From Streptomyces sp. AA1529 (GTDB lineage Bacteria > Actinomycetota > Actinomycetes > Streptomycetales > Streptomycetaceae), in contig NZ_ALAP01000094.1 of NCBI RefSeq assembly GCF_000280905.1, positions 1 through 64,000 of the forward strand: a stretch of DNA of 64,000 bases, written 5' to 3'. The position numbers and the translations under genes are program-made. Positions 1 through 8,314 of this stretch are shown here, piece by piece (within the stretch, counting starts at the first letter, position 1; each line of letters begins with the position of its first letter). The notes under the pieces are model-generated. The model ran no database searches and was not told where the DNA came from. It saw nothing but the letters and a program-made list of their open reading frames with translations.

Positions 1-1346
1 CGGCGCCGCCCGCCCCGGCCGTGCCGGACGCCGCGCCGCCGCAGGAGCACGCCACGAGGACGCACGGCACCGGCCCCGCGGCGGCCCCCGCTTCCGGTGT
101 CCCCCGCGCTTCCGACGCCGCCCCCGATGACCCCGAGGGCGCCGGAGCCGACGGAAGTCCCGAAGCTGCCGAAGGCGCCCGCGCGCCGGGGGACATCGGG
201 CCGCACCAGGACGCCGCGGTGCCCGGGAGCGGGGGAGCGGCCGCGGAGGGTGGCGAAGCCGCCTCCGGGACCGGGACGCCGCCCCCGGCGCCCGGCGAGG
301 AGCAGATGCAGGGCATGCCGACCGTCACGGGGCCGCCGACGGCGCCCGCCGGCCCACATCCTCCGCACGGCGGCGCGCCCGCGGAGCCCGGCCCGCCCGC
401 CACGCCGCCGTACGCCGTGCCCGTCCCGGCCGCGGTCCGGCCCGGGCGCGCGCACGGGCGCGGCATGCTGCTGGGGGCGCTCGGTGTGGTGCTGGCGCTG
501 GTGTCCGGTCTCGGCACCTTCGTCGCGCTGCGCGTGTACGACGGCGGCGGGGACACCGAGCGGGAGCAGCCGGATGCCGCGGCGGAGGCGTCCCCCGGTG
601 ACGGGCCGCGGACTCCGTCGCCGGAGGACATCGGCAGCCCGGCTCCGGGCGGCGCGCTGCCCAAGGGGTATCTGGGCGCCTGGCAGGGCAGCGTCCAGGA
701 CGCCGACGGCTCCACCATCACCCGCCGGTTCGAGATCCGGCAGGGCGAGCAGGGCGAGGTCGTGGCCAGGACCGTCAACATCCGGGCCGACATGATGTGC
801 GAGGGCGAGGCGACACTGGTGGCCTTCGAGGGCGCCGACAGGGGGCTGCGGATCACCAGCCGGATCACCGGCAGCCATCCCGCTTCCACGTCCTGCTCCC
901 CCTACCAGGAGCAGACGCTGCGGCTGCGCACCGACGACACCCTCTCCTGGATCTATCCGAGCGGGTCGCTCTCGGCGAAGCTGCGCAGGGTGGGCGACCC
1001 CGCGGCTCCCGTGCCCCGCGGCATGGCGGGCGAGTGGCAGGGGACCACGGCGCAGGGCGAGGAGCGCACTCTCACCCTGCGCCGCGGCCGGGTCGGGACC
1101 GCCACCGTACGGCTGGCCGGGGAGCACGCGGGCGTGCCCTGCGTGTGGGAGAACACCCTCGGCGGTGCGGAGGAGGACACCCTGACGTACGGGCCGGACC
1201 GGGTGGACGGGGCCTCGGGTCCCGGGTGCGCGGCGTCGGCCGAGTCGCTGCGGATCACCGCGGTCGGCGACGACGCGATCCGGGTGGCCCCGGTCGGGGA
1301 GCCCGGCGGGGCGGGGCGCCTCTACCGCCGGGCCGGTTCGGACTGA
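1..1346 (+). CDS. C-terminal part of a single-pass membrane protein with two extracytoplasmic repeats
   Basis: The reading frame is open to the left window edge, so the N-terminus is missing; the GTG at 21 is only the first start codon inside the window. Counted from there, residues 1-145 are rich in Pro, Ala and Gly and probably disordered. Residues 149-171 form one hydrophobic membrane span. The remainder is outside the cell and holds two copies of a domain of about 95 residues (near 217-320 and 335-430), each opening with a G-x-W-Q-G motif. Membrane serine/threonine kinases of streptomycetes often have this linker, span and sensor layout, so a kinase may lie upstream, but no kinase residue is visible here. 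Confidence 0.7.
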   Translation, partial: APPAPAVPDAAPPQEHATRTHGTGPAAAPASGVPRASDAAPDDPEGAGADGSPEAAEGARAPGDIGPHQDAAVPGSGGAAAEGGEAASGTGTPPPAPGEEQMQGMPTVTGPPTAPAGPHPPHGGAPAEPGPPATPPYAVPVPAAVRPGRAHGRGMLLGALGVVLALVSGLGTFVALRVYDGGGDTEREQPDAAAEASPGDGPRTPSPEDIGSPAPGGALPKGYLGAWQGSVQDADGSTITRRFEIRQGEQGEVVARTVNIRADMMCEGEATLVAFEGADRGLRITSRITGSHPASTSCSPYQEQTLRLRTDDTLSWIYPSGSLSAKLRRVGDPAAPVPRGMAGEWQGTTAQGEERTLTLRRGRVGTATVRLAGEHAGVPCVWENTLGGAEEDTLTYGPDRVDGASGPGCAASAESLRITAVGDDAIRVAPVGEPGGAGRLYRRAGSD

Positions 1347-1380
1347 GCCCCGCGGGGGCCGACCGGCCGGGCCCGGGCGG

Positions 1381-2973
1381 TCAGCGCCCGCCGCCCGTCG
1401 GCACCGTCAGCCGCGAGGGGTCGTGTGCGGGTGAGGTGAACTCCAGCCGGGCGCCGTCCGGGTTGTACTCGGCGTACAGCGGGTCGACCGTGTCGACGAC
1501 GACGGCGAGCCGGTGGCCCCGGGGGACGTCGTACGCCGTGGAGAACAGTTCCAGATCCACCGGGAACGGCTTTCCGGGGGTGCGGTCGTGGAACGTGTAG
1601 GGCGCGTGGGTGATCAGCTTGCCGGTGCCCAGCGGGCCGACGTCGTAGAGGTAGGCGTAGTAGGTGCCGTTCGCGCTGGTGCTGGTCACGGTCGTGTGCA
1701 GGGTCGGGGTGCCGCGCACCGCGGTTTTCCCCGGGTAGCGCTCCGACTGCCATACGGCGGCCCGGGAGCGCGGCAGCAGCGGTACGTACACCAGGGGCGG
1801 CAGCTTGAGGAACTGGTCGAGGACCCCGGTGAGCAGTACCGTGCCGCCGTCGGCGCCGGAGTTCTTTCCGGTGGCCGGCTTCCTCGTCCCGTCGAGCGGG
1901 ACGGTGCGGCTGCCGGTGGAGACCTCCCGCCAGCTTCCGAAGCCCTCGTAGCCGCCGCCGGAGCGGGACTTGAGCTGCACGGGGGCTTCGGTGGCGATGC
2001 CGTTGCGCTCGCCCTTCAGATAGCGGTCGAACCAGCGCCTGGCGTGCGACCAGGTGTCGTTGGGGAGTCCGAGCAGACCGGTCGCCTCGGCGGTGGCGTG
2101 GTCGCCGGGGCGGAACTCCAGCCGCTTGGGGCCGCGCAGCTTCTCGTAGAAGTCGGCGTACTGGTTCGGCGGGAAGATCGAGTCGTTCCAGGCGTTGCCG
2201 AGCATGATGGCGGCGCCGTTGTCGTTGATCCGGTCGAGATAGGTCGCGGGGGAGCGCTTCTTCCCCCAGGCGATCATCTCGTCCTCCTTGTCCAGGTCGG
2301 AGGAGAGGAAGTCAGCGAGGATCTCCCGCAGTTCGGCGCTGGGGCGGCCGGTGAGTCCGCCCGAGGCGCCGAGCAGCCCGGCCGCCTGGAGGTGCTGGGT
2401 GCGGCCGCTGTAGATGGCGCCGATCAGGTCGGCCCAGCCGCTGAGCGCGGTGACCGCCTTGATCCGCGGGTCGTGCCCGGCCGCCAGCAGGCTGATGCCG
2501 GCGCCGTAGGAGACTCCGCCCATGCCGACGCGGTCCTCGTCGGCCGGGGTGTGGGCCAGCGCCCAGTCGATGACGCGGGAGGCGTCGGCGATGTCCTTCG
2601 GTCCGCCGGTCTCGATCCGGCCGCCGGACTGCCAGAAGCCGCGCGAGTTGTAGGTGACCACCACATAGCCGGAGTCGGCGAGCTTGCGGGCCTGCGCGAA
2701 GTACTCGATCTGCGGGGTGGCCCAACTGGTGGGCAGCACGATCAGCGGGTACTGCCGGGTGCTTCCGGCGGAGGCGTCCGCGGGGAGGAGCACGTTGGCC
2801 TTGAGGGTGATGCCGCCGGCGCCCTCGATGTCGACGAACTCCGGCAGGGCGGCGGCCGCCGGGGTCCGCGCGGGCTGTGCGGCGGCGGTGGGCGCGGCGG
2901 CCAGCCCGGTGGCGGCGAGCGTTCCGGCGAGGAGGGCCGAGGCGGTACGCACGGAGGTGGGGGAGGGACGCAT
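1381..2973 (-). CDS. secreted CocE/NonD-type alpha/beta hydrolase (peptidase S15 fold)
   Basis: This is a 530-residue secreted hydrolase. The first 33 residues form a classical signal peptide (charged start, Ala/Leu core, Ala-rich cleavage region). The catalytic serine lies in G-G-V-S-Y-G, the acid is probably the Asp of N-A-W-N-D-S, and the histidine is in P-G-D-H-A. The C-terminal 170 residues look like the jelly-roll domain of the X-Pro dipeptidyl-peptidase (S15) and CocE esterase family. Length and layout fit acyl or peptide-bond hydrolysis outside the cell; the substrate cannot be read. The ATG start has a GGAG about ten bases upstream. The gene diverges from the pyrimidine operon at 3213. 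Confidence 0.85.
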   Translation of the reverse strand: MRPSPTSVRTASALLAGTLAATGLAAAPTAAAQPARTPAAAALPEFVDIEGAGGITLKANVLLPADASAGSTRQYPLIVLPTSWATPQIEYFAQARKLADSGYVVVTYNSRGFWQSGGRIETGGPKDIADASRVIDWALAHTPADEDRVGMGGVSYGAGISLLAAGHDPRIKAVTALSGWADLIGAIYSGRTQHLQAAGLLGASGGLTGRPSAELREILADFLSSDLDKEDEMIAWGKKRSPATYLDRINDNGAAIMLGNAWNDSIFPPNQYADFYEKLRGPKRLEFRPGDHATAEATGLLGLPNDTWSHARRWFDRYLKGERNGIATEAPVQLKSRSGGGYEGFGSWREVSTGSRTVPLDGTRKPATGKNSGADGGTVLLTGVLDQFLKLPPLVYVPLLPRSRAAVWQSERYPGKTAVRGTPTLHTTVTSTSANGTYYAYLYDVGPLGTGKLITHAPYTFHDRTPGKPFPVDLELFSTAYDVPRGHRLAVVVDTVDPLYAEYNPDGARLEFTSPAHDPSRLTVPTGGGR

Positions 2974-3147
2974 GCACTGCTCCAGATGTCGTGGGCGACC
3001 CGGGTGGGGGAAAGTGACTGGAGAGTAGGCGGGTTGGGCTACCGGGGGTAACCCGTCAGTAGGTTACGGACGGGTAAAGAGGTCGGGTGCTCGCCGCTCC
3101 GTACGGGTTCTTGCCAGCCGGGCAGAGGGGACTTACGGTCTCAACCT

Positions 3148-3165
3148 CACGTATATCTACGCGTG
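3148..3165. promoter_or_regulatory. imperfect palindrome and -10-like box upstream of the pyrimidine operon
   Basis: An 18-base imperfect inverted repeat bounded by CACG and CGTG contains TATATC, the most -10-like hexamer in the 239-base gap between the divergent genes. It lies 48 bases before the nitrilase start, where an operator would be placed. No regulator gene is adjacent, so the binding protein is unknown. Confidence 0.3.
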
Positions 3166-3212
3166 TCGAACAGGCTGCCGCCCCGAGAGAACACCTCGTG
3201 AAGGAGCTGCTC

Positions 3213-4055
3213 ATGCCCGACCTCGTACGTGCCGCACTCGTGCAGGCGACCTGGACAGGCGACACCGAGTCGATGATCGCCAAGCACGAGGAGCACGCCC
3301 GGGAGGCCGCCCGCCGCGGTGCGCGGATCATCGGCTTCCAGGAGGTCTTCAACGCGCCCTACTTCTGCCAGGTCCAGGACCCCGAGCACTACCGCTGGGC
3401 CGAGCCGGTACCGGACGGGCCCACCACCCGGCGGATGTGCCGGCTGGCGCGGGAGACCGGCATGGTGATCGTCTCGCCCGTCTTCGAGACCGACGGCTCC
3501 GGCTTCTACTACAACACCGCCGCCGTCATCGACGCCGACGGCACCGTGCTGGGCACCTACCGCAAGCACCACATCCCGCAGGTCCAGGGGTTCTGGGAGA
3601 AGTACTACTTCCGCCCCGGCAACCTCGGTTGGCCGGTGTTCGACACCGCGGTCGGGAAGGTCGGCGTCTACATCTGCTACGACCGGCACTTCCCCGAGGG
3701 CTGGCGCGCGCTCGGTCTGGCCGGTGCGCAGCTCGTCTACAACCCGTCGGCCACCTCGCGCGGGCTGTCGGCCTACCTGTGGCAGCTCGAACAGCCGGCG
3801 GCCGCCGTCGCCAACGAGTACTTCGTCGCCGCCATCAACCGCGTGGGCACCGAGGAACTGGGCGACAACGACTTCTACGGCACGAGCTACTTCGTCGACC
3901 CGCGCGGCCGGTTCGTCGGCGACGTCGCCTCCGACAAGGACGAGGAGCTGCTGGTCCGCGACCTGGACCTGGGCCTGATCGACGAGGTGCGCCGGCAGTG
4001 GGCCTTCTACCGCGACCGCCGGCCGGACGCCTACCAGGGACTGGTGCAGCCGTGA
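3213..4055 (+). CDS. nitrilase-superfamily amidohydrolase, probable N-carbamoyl-beta-alanine amidohydrolase
   Basis: This 280-residue cytoplasmic enzyme carries the nitrilase Glu-Lys-Cys triad: Glu44 in G-F-Q-E-V-F, Lys118 in Y-R-K-H-H, and Cys155 in Y-I-C-Y-D-R. In this superfamily the pattern with Y-D-R-H-F-P-E-G is typical of beta-ureidopropionase and N-carbamoyl-amino acid hydrolases, which release NH3 and CO2 and leave beta-alanine. The start was chosen at 3213 because AAGGAG sits six bases upstream; a longer frame to 3087 lacks such a site. The stop overlaps the aminotransferase start by four bases. The dihydropyrimidinase downstream supports a role in pyrimidine-ring degradation. Exact substrate (carbamoyl-beta-alanine or another carbamoyl amino acid) is inferred. 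Confidence 0.88.
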   Translation: MPDLVRAALVQATWTGDTESMIAKHEEHAREAARRGARIIGFQEVFNAPYFCQVQDPEHYRWAEPVPDGPTTRRMCRLARETGMVIVSPVFETDGSGFYYNTAAVIDADGTVLGTYRKHHIPQVQGFWEKYYFRPGNLGWPVFDTAVGKVGVYICYDRHFPEGWRALGLAGAQLVYNPSATSRGLSAYLWQLEQPAAAVANEYFVAAINRVGTEELGDNDFYGTSYFVDPRGRFVGDVASDKDEELLVRDLDLGLIDEVRRQWAFYRDRRPDAYQGLVQP

Positions 4056-5413
4056 GCCGCGCGGAAGCCGCCCCGGCCGCCGCGGAATCCGGCGCCCACC
4101 GCGCACTGCTCGCCCGCCACCGGGCCGTGCTGCCCGACTGGCTGGCCCTCTACTACGCCGAGCCGCTGGAGATCACCCACGGCGAGGGCCGCCATGTGTG
4201 GGACGCCGAGGGGCGCCGCTACCTCGACTTCTTCGGCGGCATCCTCACCACGATGACCGCGCACGCGCTGCCCGAGGTCACCAAGGCGGTCGCCGAGCAG
4301 GCCGGGCGCATCCTGCACACCTCCACCCTCTATCTCGACCGCCCGATGGTGGACCTCGCGGAGCGGATCGCCGCGCTCTCCGGCATCCCCGACGCGCGGG
4401 TCTTCTTCACCACCTCGGGCACCGAGGCCAACGACACCGCGCTGCTGCTGGCCACCGCGTACCGGCGGTCCAACCAGGTGCTGGCGATGCGCAACAGCTA
4501 CCACGGCCGCTCCTTCTCCGCCGTCGGCATCACCGGCAACCGCTCCTGGTCGCCCACCTCGCTCTCGCCCCTCCAGACCCTCTACATCCACGGAGGCGTC
4601 CGCACCCGGGGGCCGTTCGCGCACCTGGAGGACGACGCGTTCACCGCCGCCTGCGTCGCCGACCTGGCCGACATGCTGGGCCAGGCCCGCGCGGACGTCG
4701 CCGCGCTGATCGCCGAACCCGTGCAGGGCGTCGGCGGATTCACCTCGCCGCCCGACGGGCTCTACGCGGCCTTCCGCGAAGTCCTGCGGCAGCACGGCAT
4801 CCTGTGGATCAGCGACGAGGTGCAGACCGGCTGGGGCAGGACGGGCGACCACTTCTGGGGCTGGCAGGCGCACGCCGCAGCCGGCCCGCCGGACCTGCTC
4901 ACCTTCGCCAAGGGCATCGGGAACGGCATGTCCGTCGGCGGCGTCGTCGCCCGCGCCGAGATCATGAACTGCCTGGACGCCAACTCGCTGTCCACCTTCG
5001 GTGGCAGTCCCGTGACGATGGCCGCCGCCAACGCCAACCTCGCCCACCTCCTCGACCACGACCTCCAGGGCAACGCGCGGCGCGTCGGCGGCCTGCTGCT
5101 GGAGCGGCTGCGGGCCGCCGCAGCCGGACTCGGGGTCGTCCGCGAGGTGCGCGGGCGCGGTCTGATGATCGGGATCGAACTCGTCGAACCCGGCACCGAC
5201 ACGCCCTCGCCCGAGGCCGCCTCGCTCGTACTGGAAGCCGCCCGGGAGGGCGGGCTCCTGCTCGGCAAGGGCGGCGGCCACGCCACCGGCGGCGTGCTGC
5301 GCATCGCGCCGCCGCTCACCCTGACCGTCGCCGAGGCCGAGGAGGGCGCCACCGTACTGGAGCACGCCCTGCGTACCGCCGAGTCCGCACTGGCAGGAGG
5401 GCAGACCGCATGA
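4052..5413 (+). CDS. class III PLP-dependent aminotransferase, probable beta-alanine transaminase
   Basis: This 453-residue fold-type I aminotransferase has the class III signature: the T-S-G-T-E-A-N phosphate loop near 122, D-E-V-Q-T-G with the cofactor Asp255, and the Schiff-base Lys287 in F-A-K-G-I-G-N-G. Its relatives are omega-amino acid:pyruvate and alanine:glyoxylate transaminases. Between the amidohydrolase and the dihydropyrimidinase, the natural substrate would be beta-alanine or beta-aminoisobutyrate, giving malonate semialdehyde. It starts with GTG overlapping the previous stop (GTGA), and its own stop overlaps the next ATG (ATGA), so translation is probably coupled through three genes. 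Confidence 0.88.
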   Translation: MSRAEAAPAAAESGAHRALLARHRAVLPDWLALYYAEPLEITHGEGRHVWDAEGRRYLDFFGGILTTMTAHALPEVTKAVAEQAGRILHTSTLYLDRPMVDLAERIAALSGIPDARVFFTTSGTEANDTALLLATAYRRSNQVLAMRNSYHGRSFSAVGITGNRSWSPTSLSPLQTLYIHGGVRTRGPFAHLEDDAFTAACVADLADMLGQARADVAALIAEPVQGVGGFTSPPDGLYAAFREVLRQHGILWISDEVQTGWGRTGDHFWGWQAHAAAGPPDLLTFAKGIGNGMSVGGVVARAEIMNCLDANSLSTFGGSPVTMAAANANLAHLLDHDLQGNARRVGGLLLERLRAAAAGLGVVREVRGRGLMIGIELVEPGTDTPSPEAASLVLEAAREGGLLLGKGGGHATGGVLRIAPPLTLTVAEAEEGATVLEHALRTAESALAGGQTA

Positions 5414-6810
5414 CCTCGACCCTGATCAAGGGCGGCCTCGTCGTCACCGACGCCGAGGAGACCCAGGCCGACCTCCTCGTCCAGGACGGCCGGATCGCCG
5501 CCCTCGCCGCCCGCAACAGCACCGCCGCCGCGGCCTTCACCGCCGACCGGACCCTGGACGCCACCGGCAAGTACGTCATCCCGGGCGGTGTGGACGCCCA
5601 CACCCACATGGACTTCCCCTTCGGCGGGACCTTCTCCAGCGACGACTTCGAGACCGGCACCCGGGCCGCCGCCTGGGGCGGCACCACGACCATCGTCGAC
5701 TTCGCCGTGCAGACCAAGGGGCAGGCGCTCCGCGAGGGGCTGGACCGGTGGCACGCCAAGGCCGACGGCCGGTGCGCCGTCGACTACGGCTTCCACATGA
5801 TTCTCTCCGACGTCGACGACGGCACGCTCCGGGAGATGGACACCCTGGTCGAGGAGGGGGTGACCTCGTTCAAGATGTTCATGGCCTACCCCGGTGTCTT
5901 CTACAGCGACGACGGCCAGATCCTCCGCGCCATGCAACGCACCGCGGACAACGGCGGCCTGACGATGATGCACGCCGAGAACGGCATCGCGATCGACGTC
6001 CTGGTCGAGCAGGCACTCGCGGCGGGCCGCACCGACCCGCGCCACCACGGCGAGGTCCGCAAGGCGCTGCTGGAGGCCGAGGCCACCCATCGGGCCATCC
6101 AGTTGGCCCGGGTCGCCGGGGCGCCGCTCTACGTCGTCCACGTGTCCGCCGCGGAAGCCGTCGAGCAACTGGCCCTCGCCCGGGCCAAGGACCTCCCGGT
6201 CTTCGGCGAGACCTGCCCGCAATACCTCTATCTGAGCACCGACAACCTCGCCGAGCCCGACTTCGGCGGTGCCAAGTACGTGTGCAGCACTCCGCTGCGG
6301 CCGCGCGAGCACCAGGCGGCACTGTGGCGGGGCCTGCGGACGAACGACCTCCAGGTCGTCTCCACCGACCACTGCCCCTTCTGCTTCACCGGCCAGAAGG
6401 AACTGGGCCGCGGCGACTTCTCCAGGATCCCCAACGGTATGCCCGGGGTCGAGCACCGGATGGACCTGCTCCACCAGGCCGTCGTCGACGGGCACCTCAC
6501 CCGGCGCCGCTGGATCGACCTCGCCTGCGCCACCCCGGCGCGGATGTTCGGGCTGCACCCCAGGAAGGGGACGCTGGCCCCGGGCGCGGACGCCGACGTC
6601 GTCATCTACGACCCGCATGCCGAGCAGACCCTCTCCGCCGCGACGCATCACATGAACGTCGACTACTCCGCCTACGAGGGCAAGCGGCTCACCGGCCGTG
6701 TCGAGACGGTCCTCTCCCGCGGCGAGCCCGTGCTGGAGGGGGGCAGGTACACCGGCAGGGCGGGCCACGGCCGCTACGTCCCGCGCGGGACCTGCCAGCT
6801 CCTCGGCTGA
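5410..6810 (+). CDS. hydA: dihydropyrimidinase / D-hydantoinase
   Basis: This 466-residue cyclic amidohydrolase opens dihydropyrimidine or hydantoin rings. The di-metal site is visible: His64 and His66 in D-A-H-T-H-M-D, Lys155 in S-F-K-M-F-M-A-Y (the lysine carbamylated in this family), His residues in M-H-A-E-N and V-H-V-S-A, and the Asp of S-T-D-H-C-P-F. The length equals that of typical dihydropyrimidinases. It would feed N-carbamoyl-beta-alanine to the amidohydrolase at 3213. The start ATG overlaps the transaminase stop. The gene symbol follows common usage for the family; true substrate preference is unproven. Confidence 0.9.
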   Translation: MTSTLIKGGLVVTDAEETQADLLVQDGRIAALAARNSTAAAAFTADRTLDATGKYVIPGGVDAHTHMDFPFGGTFSSDDFETGTRAAAWGGTTTIVDFAVQTKGQALREGLDRWHAKADGRCAVDYGFHMILSDVDDGTLREMDTLVEEGVTSFKMFMAYPGVFYSDDGQILRAMQRTADNGGLTMMHAENGIAIDVLVEQALAAGRTDPRHHGEVRKALLEAEATHRAIQLARVAGAPLYVVHVSAAEAVEQLALARAKDLPVFGETCPQYLYLSTDNLAEPDFGGAKYVCSTPLRPREHQAALWRGLRTNDLQVVSTDHCPFCFTGQKELGRGDFSRIPNGMPGVEHRMDLLHQAVVDGHLTRRRWIDLACATPARMFGLHPRKGTLAPGADADVVIYDPHAEQTLSAATHHMNVDYSAYEGKRLTGRVETVLSRGEPVLEGGRYTGRAGHGRYVPRGTCQLLG

Positions 6811-6873
6811 CGGCGCGCTTCCGACCATCCGCCGCGGCCGCGGCGGCACCACGTCGAACTGAGGGGAAACCGC

Positions 6874-7884
6874 ATGGATTTCGGACTCGTCCTCCAGACC
6901 GATCCCCCCGGCGCCGCGACCGTCGGGCTGATGCGGCGCGCCGAGCGCAACGGGTTCCGCTACGGCTGGACCTTCGACTCGCCGGTGCTGTGGCAGGAGC
7001 CGTACGTCATCCACAGCAGGATCCTGGCGGAGACGGACCGGCTCACCGTCGGGCCCATGGTCACCAACCCGGGCACCCGCTCCTGGGAGGTCACCGCCTC
7101 CACCTTCGCCACCCTCAACGAGATGTACGGCAATCGCACTGTCTGCGGCATCGGGCGGGGCGACTCGGCGATGCGGGTCGCCGGGCGCCCGCCCACCACC
7201 CTGGCCCGGCTCGGGGAGGCCATGCGGACCATCCGCGAGCTGGCCGAGGGCCGCGAGACCGTGGTGGACGGCACCGCGCTGCGGCTGCCGTGGGTGGCGG
7301 GCGGCCGGCTCCCGGTGTGGATGGCCGCCTACGGGCCCAAGGCGCTGGCCCTGGCCGGACGGGAGGCGGACGGGTTCATCCTCCAGCTCGCCGACCCGCT
7401 GCTGACCGCCTGGATGGTGCGCGCGGTACGGGAGGCGGCGGCGGGCGCCGGCCGCGATCCGGCGGAGGTCAGCGTCTGCGTGGCCGCGCCCGCCTACGTG
7501 TGCGAGGACACCCCGGAAGCACTCGCGCACGCCCGCGAGCAGTGCCGATGGTTCGGCGGCATGGTCGGCAACCACGTCGCCGACCTCGTCGCCCGCTACG
7601 GCGAGCACTCCGGCGCCGTACCGGAGGAACTCACCTCCTACATCAAGGAGCGGGACGGCTACGACTACGCGCACCACGGTCGGGCCGGCAACCCCGACAC
7701 CGCGTTCGTGCCCGACGGGATCGTCGACCGGTTCTGTCTGCTGGGGCCCGTCTCCGCGCAGCTGGTGCGGCTGCGGGAGCTCGCGGAGCTGGGGGTGGAC
7801 CAGTTCGCCCTCTACGCCATGCACGACGCGAAGGAGGCGACCGTCGACGCCTACGGCGCCTCGGTCGTCCCGGAGCTGTCCTGA
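6874..7884 (+). CDS. luciferase-like (LLM) F420- or FMN-dependent oxidoreductase, CPS_4043-like
   Basis: This 336-residue TIM-barrel protein of the bacterial luciferase-like family resembles the methylenetetrahydromethanopterin-reductase branch: M-D-F-G-L-V-L-Q-T at the start, G-P-M-V-T-N-P-G near 57, G-I-G-R-G-D-S-A near 91, and W-M-A-A-Y-G-P near 150. The subgroup known as CPS_4043 (TIGR03842) has unknown function; whether it uses F420 or FMN is unsettled. The ATG has GAGGGGA upstream and lies 63 bases after the dihydropyrimidinase, so the gene is probably co-transcribed. It takes the place where a dihydropyrimidine dehydrogenase would be expected. Its last 34 bases overlap the converging GNAT gene. 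Confidence 0.82.
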   Translation: MDFGLVLQTDPPGAATVGLMRRAERNGFRYGWTFDSPVLWQEPYVIHSRILAETDRLTVGPMVTNPGTRSWEVTASTFATLNEMYGNRTVCGIGRGDSAMRVAGRPPTTLARLGEAMRTIRELAEGRETVVDGTALRLPWVAGGRLPVWMAAYGPKALALAGREADGFILQLADPLLTAWMVRAVREAAAGAGRDPAEVSVCVAAPAYVCEDTPEALAHAREQCRWFGGMVGNHVADLVARYGEHSGAVPEELTSYIKERDGYDYAHHGRAGNPDTAFVPDGIVDRFCLLGPVSAQLVRLRELAELGVDQFALYAMHDAKEATVDAYGASVVPELS

Positions 7885-8216
7885 GGCGCCGAGCCGCCGG
7901 GCCCCGGGGACCGGGCGCCGTCCTGCTGCTTGTCGTAGACCAGCGGCTGGTAGTCGGGATGCCTGCGGATCCAGTTCGCCACGAACGGGCAGACCGGTGC
8001 CACCTTCTCACCCGCCTCCTGCGCGGACTCCAGGACGTGGTGTGCGAGGGCACCGCCCACCCCGCGGCCCTCGTAGGCGGGCTCGACCTCGGTGTGCGTC
8101 ACCGCGAGCACGCCCGGGGCGCGCAGGTACTGCGCGACGCCCGCGAGGGCGCCGTCGATCCGGGCCTCGAAGCGGCCCTCGGCGGTGTTGTCGGAGATCT
8201 CGAACTGCTCGTCCAC
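7851..8216 (-). CDS. small GNAT-family N-acetyltransferase (YjdJ/COG2388-like)
   Basis: This protein of about 121 residues shows the acetyl-CoA-binding loop Y-E-G-R-G-V-G-G-A-L and the C-P-F-V-A-N-W-I-R-R-H-P stretch characteristic of the small COG2388 acetyltransferases; the substrate is unknown. An AGGAGG stands only one base before an ATG at 8222 but seven bases before the GTG at 8216, so GTG 8216 is the more likely start (ATG 8222 would add two residues). The gene converges on the luciferase-like gene with a 34-base overlap of coding ends. Residues after 105 are polar and Pro/Gly-rich, so the overlap probably cost little structure. Confidence 0.82.
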   Translation of the reverse strand: MDEQFEISDNTAEGRFEARIDGALAGVAQYLRAPGVLAVTHTEVEPAYEGRGVGGALAHHVLESAQEAGEKVAPVCPFVANWIRRHPDYQPLVYDKQQDGARSPGPGGSAPQDSSGTTEAP

Positions 8217-8314
8217 GGCCATCCCTCCTCGTTCTTGCCGGTGCTTCCGGCGGTTTCGGCAGTTCCGGCTCCGGCGCGGCAGCTTCCTGCCCCGGCCGTC
8301 CCGGCCGCGGGCCG

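Noticed and set aside
3437..4051. Frame extending the transaminase upstream by about 200 residues
   Set aside because: It runs through the nitrilase gene in another frame and reads as Arg/Pro-rich sequence; the GTG at 4052 coupled to the nitrilase stop is the proper start.
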